From positions 1 through 64,000 of the forward strand of contig CABUWG010000001.1 in assembly GCA_902495305.1 (NCBI GenBank): a DNA stretch of 64,000 bases, given 5' to 3'. The position numbers and the translations under genes were made by a program. Below, piece by piece: positions 58,688-64,000 of this stretch. Below the pieces are notes generated by a model, which ran no database searches, was not told the origin of the DNA, and saw only the letters and a program-made list of their open reading frames with translations. The DNA is from an uncultured Pseudomonadota bacterium. Lineage in GTDB: Bacteria > Pseudomonadota > Alphaproteobacteria > RF32 > CAG-239. How positions within the stretch are numbered: the stretch's first letter is position 1; every line of letters begins with the position of its first letter.

Positions 58688-60303
58688 CAGACTATAAACA
58701 GCAAACAAAAACACTTATTGATGAATTGAAGGCCATTTGTACGAGTAATGGTTTAGGTAACGATGGTAATGAGTTTAAAATCATTACTCAAGTGTTTTTA
58801 TACAAATACTTAAATGATAAATTTATCTATGAAATCAAGCAATCAGAACCTTCTTTAGCTAGTGCAGCTAATATTGATAACAAATTAGCCAAGTATTCAG
58901 AAGATGATTATGAAATGCTTTTAATGGGACTACATCCGTCTGCAGCTAGACTTAAAAGAGAGCATTTTATATCATTTTTAGCTAATCACGCTAACGAAGA
59001 CGACTTCCACAAACGTTTTGATGATACTTTGTTGGATATTGGTCGCTTTAACTCTGCTATATTTTCTATCAAAACAGATGGTGGAGCGCAAGTTGTAATG
59101 TTTGATGAATTATCGCAATTTATAACAGACCCGAGTAAAAGAGATGGATTTTGCCGAGCAGTAGTTGATCGTTTAACAGAATTTAGCTTTGAGCATGTTT
59201 TTGATGCTGGATATGACTTCTTTTCAACAATCTTTGAATATTTAATTAAAGATTATAACAAAGATGGTGGTGGAAAATATGCTGAATATTATACACCTCG
59301 TGCTGTTGCACGAATTATGGCAGCTATTCTTGTTGAAGGGCAACCGAAAAACATTAAGATTTATGACCCTTCGGCAGGTTCTGGTACTCTGTTGATGAGT
59401 TTGGCTCATGCTATTGGTGATAACAGATGCACTATATATTCTCAGGACATTTCGCAAAAATCGTCGGGAATGTTACGTTTGAATTTGGTTTTAAACAATT
59501 TAGTAAGTTCTATTCCTAATGTAATTCAAGGTAATACAATATTAGCACCGCGCCATTTTGATAGAGATGGTAATTTAATGAAATTTGATTATATTGTGTC
59601 AAATCCGCCATTTAAGTTAGATTTTAGTGATTTTAGAGCCAATCTTGATACGCCTGGAAATAATGAACGTTTCTTTGCGGGGATACCAGCTATACCAAAT
59701 AAGGACAAGGATAAAATGGCAATTTATTTGCTTTTTATTCAGCATATTATGTTTTCTTTGGCTGAAAACGGAAAAGCCGCTATCGTTGTTCCAACTGGTT
59801 TTATAACAGCACAAAGCGGTATAGAAAAGAAAATTCGCGAGCGGCTGATAGAAAGACATTGGCTAAAAGGTGTTATTTCTATGCCTTCTAATATTTTTGC
59901 AAATACAGGAACAAATGTCTCTGTGCTTTTTCTAGATAAAACAAATCAAGATAAGGTAATCTTAGTTGACGCTAGCAAGCTAGGCGAAAAAGTAAAAGAA
60001 GGAAAAAACCAAAAGACAATTTTATCAAAAGCGGAAGAGCAAAAGATTATTGATGCTTTTCGTAACAAAGAAGCCATAGATGATTTCTCCGTTGTTGTCA
60101 GCTATGATGAAATAAAGGAGAAAAACTATTCTTTTTCAGCTGGTCAATATTTTGACATTAAAATTGAATATGTTGATATTACAGCCGAAGAATTCAAGGC
60201 TAAAATGGATAGTTTTAAGGCTAATTTGAATGAATACTTTAAACAATCCAAGGAATTAGAAGAAGAAATCAATAAACAGCTGGAGAACTTAAAGTATGAG
60301 TAA
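58684..60303 (+). CDS. hsdM: Type I restriction methyltransferase subunit M
   Basis: A 539-residue adenine methyltransferase (N6). The N-terminal helical domain (TDYKQQTKTLIDELKAIC onward) is followed by the SAM-binding motif YDPSAGSGTLLMS (about residue 224) and the catalytic NPPF at about residue 308 (VSNPPFKLDFSDF). It methylates the site chosen by HsdS and complexes with HsdR. It overlaps hsdR by 4 bp and the next gene by 8 bp, giving tight translational coupling. The C-terminus is a Lys/Glu helix, as usual. Confidence 0.95.
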   Translation: MTDYKQQTKTLIDELKAICTSNGLGNDGNEFKIITQVFLYKYLNDKFIYEIKQSEPSLASAANIDNKLAKYSEDDYEMLLMGLHPSAARLKREHFISFLANHANEDDFHKRFDDTLLDIGRFNSAIFSIKTDGGAQVVMFDELSQFITDPSKRDGFCRAVVDRLTEFSFEHVFDAGYDFFSTIFEYLIKDYNKDGGGKYAEYYTPRAVARIMAAILVEGQPKNIKIYDPSAGSGTLLMSLAHAIGDNRCTIYSQDISQKSSGMLRLNLVLNNLVSSIPNVIQGNTILAPRHFDRDGNLMKFDYIVSNPPFKLDFSDFRANLDTPGNNERFFAGIPAIPNKDKDKMAIYLLFIQHIMFSLAENGKAAIVVPTGFITAQSGIEKKIRERLIERHWLKGVISMPSNIFANTGTNVSVLFLDKTNQDKVILVDASKLGEKVKEGKNQKTILSKAEEQKIIDAFRNKEAIDDFSVVVSYDEIKEKNYSFSAGQYFDIKIEYVDITAEEFKAKMDSFKANLNEYFKQSKELEEEINKQLENLKYE

Positions 60304-61036
60304 TTTATCTACGGCTGATAAACAATATTTAGAAAATGCACTAAGATTAGATAACAGTCCGCTAGTTCATTTTGATTTTCAAACATTCTTTAAAGAGTTA
60401 GGCGTTGATATTGATAACCCTAAATATGCACAGGATGGAACCTCTAAGGCTGCACTTATGAGAAAGTTTTGGGAACTAGAGAGTAATTCTTTGGTAGGAC
60501 GCTCAATTCTTGAATTAGCAGCATTATTTAGGAATTTAGAATTAAGAACCCCTATATCTGTAAAATTTAGTGTGGAAATTGAAAAAATAGGCCATAAGCT
60601 TATGATGTATGATGATGTAGAAATAAAACCTACTCGTAGTGAAAAGAATAACAATAATGAGTTAAAAATTGAATTGTGGCCTGAAATTTATAATCATGTG
60701 AAATCTTATTTAGATAATGAAGATTATTTTCATGCCGTAGAGGAAGGATACAAAATTGTTCGCCGTAAATTACAAGAATTAACAGGTGAAGAACAAGCAC
60801 ATAAAGCCTTTAATGAAGAAAATTACGAAACAATCTTTGGGCACAAACCTCAAGATGCCATAGAAAGAGACTTTTTTGAAGGAACAAAATTTTTGAATAT
60901 GGCAATACAAAAATTCCGCAATGAAAAGGCTCACGATATTGCTAAACCATTAAATAGAAATATTGCTATTCACTATTTAGCACTAACGAGTTTGGCTTAT
61001 GATTTGATTACACGGAACGAGAAATCAAACAAATAG
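60296..61036 (+). CDS. TIGR02391 (Ymh)-like protein inside the R-M operon
   Basis: A 246-residue protein without signal or membrane helix. The C-terminal 120 residues match the TIGR02391/Ymh pattern: HAVEEGYKIVRRKLQELTG (residues about 142-160), then FNEENYETIFG, RDFFEGTKFLNMAIQKFRNEKAHD (about 202-225) with a conserved RNxxAH-type end. The N-terminal half is unassigned. The gene overlaps hsdM by 8 bp, and the next gene starts within about a dozen bases. It is therefore part of the operon; a helper or effector of the restriction system is possible. Confidence 0.7.
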   Translation: MSNLSTADKQYLENALRLDNSPLVHFDFQTFFKELGVDIDNPKYAQDGTSKAALMRKFWELESNSLVGRSILELAALFRNLELRTPISVKFSVEIEKIGHKLMMYDDVEIKPTRSEKNNNNELKIELWPEIYNHVKSYLDNEDYFHAVEEGYKIVRRKLQELTGEEQAHKAFNEENYETIFGHKPQDAIERDFFEGTKFLNMAIQKFRNEKAHDIAKPLNRNIAIHYLALTSLAYDLITRNEKSNK

Positions 61037-61047
61037 TGGAGAATGAA

Positions 61048-62286
61048 ATGAACGATATTTCACAAACTTTATTAAATAGGATAACCGAGATAGAAAATCA
61101 GGTTAATTCTGATGATTATGTGAATGATTATGAGATATATAATAAACTAATAGCTACATTAAAAGCTATGGAAAATAGGATTAAAGCACAAAATCCGTTA
61201 TTATTTAATATTCCCAATATAACAAATCCTATTCAGAATAGTCTTAGCAACCTCTTTGCATATACAAAGTCATTTGGTGATTCTAAAAATAGAAATTATA
61301 TAAACAATATCAATGATACATTGAATGCATTAATACCTGCAATAAATACGATTCCAGCATCATTGAAAGGTGAAACAGCTACTAATCTAAATAAAATATT
61401 ACAAGATTTTGAAAATAATAACACAGCTATAATTGAACAACTTATAAAAGAAAAAACATCATTTGAAACACAACTTACAGGAATAAAAACACAAGTTACG
61501 ACATTAGAAAAGAGAATAGAAACAAAAAATACTGAATTGGATAATATTTCAAGCAATCAACAAACTCAATTTTCAGCAGCTCAAGAAAAACGTTTAAATG
61601 AATTTGGTGATAAATTAAAAGAATTTGAAAGCAAGTATAGCGAACAAGAAACAAAACAATTAAAGAATTACACAACAACCTTTGATAATTTGAAAATTAC
61701 AGCTGAGCAAAAATTACAGTCAATAGAAGAAATTAAGACTAAAATTGAAAAAATATATGATATTGTTGGTCAAGAATCTATTGTTGGTTCACAAAAAGCA
61801 TATGCAGATAGAGCGGGTAAGTTTGCAGATAAATTATTCTTTTCAGCAATAAGTATTATGGCATTTGTAGCGATAATTGTTATTTTTCCAATCATAGAAG
61901 CTCTGTGTAATAGCATTTTTGTCTTTGATCCAACAAAAACTTTTTCTAATTTAAATTGGGAAATAATGTTGTGTCGTTTGCCAATAGCAGCATTGTTATT
62001 GTTACCTGCGTTTTATATGGCAAGTGAATCTAAAAGGCAACGAGATAAGGAAAACAAATATAGGGAACTTGAAATAAAAATGGCAGCGATAGAACCTTAT
62101 TTCAATAACATTTGTGAAAAATGTAAAGATAACAATACGCAATTACCTGAAAAAGATGCTGTAAAATTAGAATTGGCAAAGGCATTGCTTTCTCCGAACA
62201 CAGAAAAAATAGATAACAATGTTATCATCCCTCCAGAGGTTTCAAGTTTAATAGAGAATATCGTAAAGGAGGTATGTAAAAAATGA
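61048..62286 (+). CDS. Coiled-coil two-helix membrane protein inside the R-M operon
   Basis: A 412-residue protein of unknown family. Residues 1-130 are mixed helical, 130-245 a long Gln/Glu/Lys/Thr-rich coiled coil (LEKRIETKNTELDNISSNQQ and onward), and residues about 270-290 and 310-330 two hydrophobic segments (SAISIMAFVAIIVIFPIIEA and LCRLPIAALLLLPAFYMA). A cytoplasmic tail follows. The topology suggests a membrane-anchored coiled-coil sensor or effector. The ATG at 61048 with TGGAGA upstream is preferred to the GTG at 61036. It overlaps hsdS by 4 bp (ATGA), so it belongs to the operon. Confidence 0.75.
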   Translation: MNDISQTLLNRITEIENQVNSDDYVNDYEIYNKLIATLKAMENRIKAQNPLLFNIPNITNPIQNSLSNLFAYTKSFGDSKNRNYINNINDTLNALIPAINTIPASLKGETATNLNKILQDFENNNTAIIEQLIKEKTSFETQLTGIKTQVTTLEKRIETKNTELDNISSNQQTQFSAAQEKRLNEFGDKLKEFESKYSEQETKQLKNYTTTFDNLKITAEQKLQSIEEIKTKIEKIYDIVGQESIVGSQKAYADRAGKFADKLFFSAISIMAFVAIIVIFPIIEALCNSIFVFDPTKTFSNLNWEIMLCRLPIAALLLLPAFYMASESKRQRDKENKYRELEIKMAAIEPYFNNICEKCKDNNTQLPEKDAVKLELAKALLSPNTEKIDNNVIIPPEVSSLIENIVKEVCKK

Positions 62287-63419
62287 GAGTAAATATAGGT
62301 GATATTTGCAAAATTGTTTCAGGAGGTGACAAACCAAATATTGTATCCGAGAATCCAAATTCTGAATACAGATATCCTATATATGGAAATGCTTTAGATA
62401 ATAAAGGATTGTATGGATACGCAAGTTTTTCTGTAATAAATGAACCATCTGTTACTATTTCAGCACGAGGTTCAAATTGTGGAGAGGCTTTTTTTAGAAG
62501 TGAGCCATATGTTCCTATTGTAAGACTATTATCATTAATACCGAATAAAAATGTGATTGAGCCTAGATATTTATATTATCTAATAAAAAATATGCATTTT
62601 AAAAGTACGGGTTCAGGACAACCCCAAATAACAATCCCTCAAATTGCTAATTGTAAGGTTGATATTTTTGAAAATCTAATACAACAAAATAAAATTGCTG
62701 ATATTTTATCTGTTTTGGATAACAAAATAGAATTAAACAACAAAATAAATGCAGAACTGGAAAATATGGCGAAGACCCTATATGATTACTGGTTTGTGCA
62801 GTTTGACTTTCCTGACGAGAAAGGACGACCGTATAAATCCGCCAACGGAAAGATGGTATATAATGAGGTCTTAAAACGAGAAATACCAGAGGGCTGGGAA
62901 GTAATCAAATTTGATGATATAGTAGAACAGGCTCCAAAATTAAAAGCAATAAAAGCCCCAGACTATAAAAATCAAGGAAATATACCTATTGTAGACCAAG
63001 CGAGCACATTAATTACGGGTCGTACAGATGATACATCCTACTATTATGAAAATGAAAGAAATTGTGTTGTTTTTGGCGATGTAACAACTTGCTTTAAATT
63101 TATCAACTTCCCTTTTGCTAAAGGAACTGACGGAACAAAGATTATAAATGCTAGAAATGATAGAATTCCTGCCGTTCTTTTATATCAACTACTGAAAAAT
63201 ACAAAATTACCCAACATAGGTTTTGCTAGACATTATATGTTCTTAAGAGAAATAAAATTATTACTTCCTCCAAAAGATATATGTGTAAAGTATTATCAGG
63301 CAACTAAGGGAATTATGGATTTAATAGCAAAAAATATCAAAGAAAACTATGAACTTTCTATTACTCGTGATTTTCTGTTACCTTTGCTTATGAATGGTCA
63401 AGTTAGCATTCAGGGCTAA
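62283..63419 (+). CDS. hsdS: Type I restriction specificity subunit S
   Basis: A 378-residue specificity protein. The first target-recognition domain covers residues about 1-130. A conserved central helical spacer follows (IQQNKIADILSVLDNKIELN, ENMAKTLYDYWFVQFDFP), then the second TRD after EIPEGWEV (about residues 200-360) and the C-terminal repeat ITRDFLLPLLMNGQV. Each TRD reads one half of the DNA site. The segment KREIPEGWEV is encoded by one arm of a perfect inverted repeat shared with the second hsdS. It overlaps the preceding gene (ATGA). Confidence 0.93.
   Translation: MRVNIGDICKIVSGGDKPNIVSENPNSEYRYPIYGNALDNKGLYGYASFSVINEPSVTISARGSNCGEAFFRSEPYVPIVRLLSLIPNKNVIEPRYLYYLIKNMHFKSTGSGQPQITIPQIANCKVDIFENLIQQNKIADILSVLDNKIELNNKINAELENMAKTLYDYWFVQFDFPDEKGRPYKSANGKMVYNEVLKREIPEGWEVIKFDDIVEQAPKLKAIKAPDYKNQGNIPIVDQASTLITGRTDDTSYYYENERNCVVFGDVTTCFKFINFPFAKGTDGTKIINARNDRIPAVLLYQLLKNTKLPNIGFARHYMFLREIKLLLPPKDICVKYYQATKGIMDLIAKNIKENYELSITRDFLLPLLMNGQVSIQG
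62867..62904 (+). repeat. hsdS inverted repeat, left arm
   Basis: Thirty-eight bases starting GGTCTTAAAACG and ending GGAAGTAA, in the central part of hsdS. Its exact reverse complement occupies 63963-64000 in the inverted second hsdS. Recombination would flip the 1.06 kb between them and exchange the second TRD. Confidence 0.95.
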
Positions 63420-64000
63420 CTGTAACCTGTCCATTCATCAATAATGGTAGCAAAAAGTCTCTGATATTTGCAAGCGATTGTTGTTCTTTGCGATGAGTTA
63501 TAATACTATCAAATATTGGTTTTATTTTATTATCTAATGCATTAATTAAGTCTAAAGGAGGAACTAAAACATATGCTTGTTTAAGATGATCAATGGTAAT
63601 GTGTCCCATTGTTGTCTTTCTAGTTTCGGCTATTTTCTTAAATACTTTAACATATTCATTTAAGATATAATAACAAAAACTTTTTGGATATTCTTTGGAT
63701 CTAACATTAAAAATATGCTGATTTAATACTCCTTGTCCTCCAGTCCACATATGAACTTCTAATGTAGCCGACCAAGAAAATAATATATCTCCATCATTTA
63801 CAATGTATTTTGTGGGAATATTTTTTCTAACCTTCTCTGTTTCTTCATTAAATCCCGTATGCAATTCTTTTATTTTTATTACATTGTAGCTATTTCTATC
63901 GGTTGGTCTAAACTTTTGACAAGCTAAGCCATTTATATAAGTTGCAATATCATACAAACTTTTTACTTCCCAGCCCTCTGGTATTTCTCGTTTTAAGACC
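63403..64000 (-). CDS. hsdS: Second, inverted hsdS (partial at window edge)
   Basis: A specificity-subunit coding region in the opposite orientation, running off the right edge. At least 199 codons are visible in frame. At the edge the frame reads VLKREIPEGWEVKSLYDI, matching the central spacer of the first hsdS. A different second TRD follows (ATYINGLACQKF ... HIFNVRSKEYP), and the C-terminus NIRDFLLPLLMNGQVTV resembles the other copy. An ATG at 63957 is internal. It overlaps the first hsdS by 17 bp at the 3' ends. It may be a silent cassette or a second full gene. Confidence 0.88.
   Translation of the reverse strand, partial: VLKREIPEGWEVKSLYDIATYINGLACQKFRPTDRNSYNVIKIKELHTGFNEETEKVRKNIPTKYIVNDGDILFSWSATLEVHMWTGGQGVLNQHIFNVRSKEYPKSFCYYILNEYVKVFKKIAETRKTTMGHITIDHLKQAYVLVPPLDLINALDNKIKPIFDSIITHRKEQQSLANIRDFLLPLLMNGQVTVSPEC
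63963..64000 (-). repeat. hsdS inverted repeat, right arm
   Basis: Reverse complement of 62867-62904 with 38 of 38 matches, reaching the end of the window. The repeat may extend further. It marks the outer edge of the predicted inverton. Confidence 0.95.

Noticed and set aside
1..64000. CRISPR array, rRNA or tRNA genes
   Set aside because: No regularly spaced 25-40 bp repeats, no rRNA signature stretches and no convincing tRNA T-arm motif were seen anywhere in the window.

Overview
The window looks like chromosome from a Gram-negative alphaproteobacterium, most likely one of the host- or gut-associated lineages often binned as RF32 or 'Azospirillum sp. CAG'. This placement is an inference from gene content: type V autotransporters with an outer-membrane barrel, TatA/TatC, a QmcA/NfeD pair, DXS, and MetRS with a zinc knuckle. 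Positions 1 to about 45.6 kb are mostly housekeeping and envelope genes of moderate GC. About 45.9 kb to the right edge is clearly AT-richer and carries typical accessory genes. A second, smaller AT-rich patch lies at about 14.4-18.0 kb.

Layout. 0-14.4 kb: a 10-bp tandem repeat at the left edge, a lipoprotein hydrolase, lysS, two tandem LysR-type regulators, nfeD-qmcA, a MATE exporter, an HdeD-like protein, an L,D-transpeptidase coupled to a TlyC-type protein, and an MscS channel. 14.4-18.1 kb: a decayed patch with an XRE-like gene interrupted by an in-frame TGA, a frameshifted secreted-protein gene, two tandem cysteine-rich secreted paralogues and a lysozyme-like gene. The patch is bounded by a 16-bp direct repeat. 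18.1-21.5 kb: a large autotransporter whose 5' leader folds into many hairpins and ends in an intrinsic terminator.

21.6-29.1 kb is a redox cluster: flavodoxin, Tat-signal aldo/keto reductase, two iron-sulfur flavoproteins, TatC, TatA, a polytopic ferredoxin-like protein, a carboxymuconolactone-decarboxylase-like protein, a cupin and an NmlR/AdhR-like MerR regulator. Three promoters (aldo/keto reductase, cupin operon, and dxs 8 kb away) share the same dyad in a 19-bp spacer. They form a readable MerR regulon. 29-45.6 kb: GIY-YIG protein, YgiBC-like pair, metG, an unknown protein, a 20-residue-repeat protein, dxs, a polyprenol-type glycosylation operon (GT2, methyltransferase, GtrA, GT39), a hexose-phosphate mutarotase, and a second autotransporter with its own four-way-junction leader and terminator.

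45.9-64 kb is the accessory island: an archaeal-type ATPase, fused remnants of two genes, an AbiEi/AbiEii toxin-antitoxin pair between 59-nt direct repeats, a pentapeptide-like beta-helix protein with an HTH tail, a large serine recombinase with small upstream genes, a DUF3800 protein, and a type I restriction operon. That operon is hsdR, hsdM, a TIGR02391-like gene, a coiled-coil membrane protein, then hsdS. A second, inverted hsdS reaches the right edge, and a perfect inverted repeat of at least 38 bp is shared by the two hsdS genes. This looks like a phase-variable specificity switch. The strongest candidates for undescribed biology are the two autotransporter leaders, the two extra genes inside the restriction operon with its hsdS inverton, the MerR regulon, and the lysozyme/cysteine-rich cassette.
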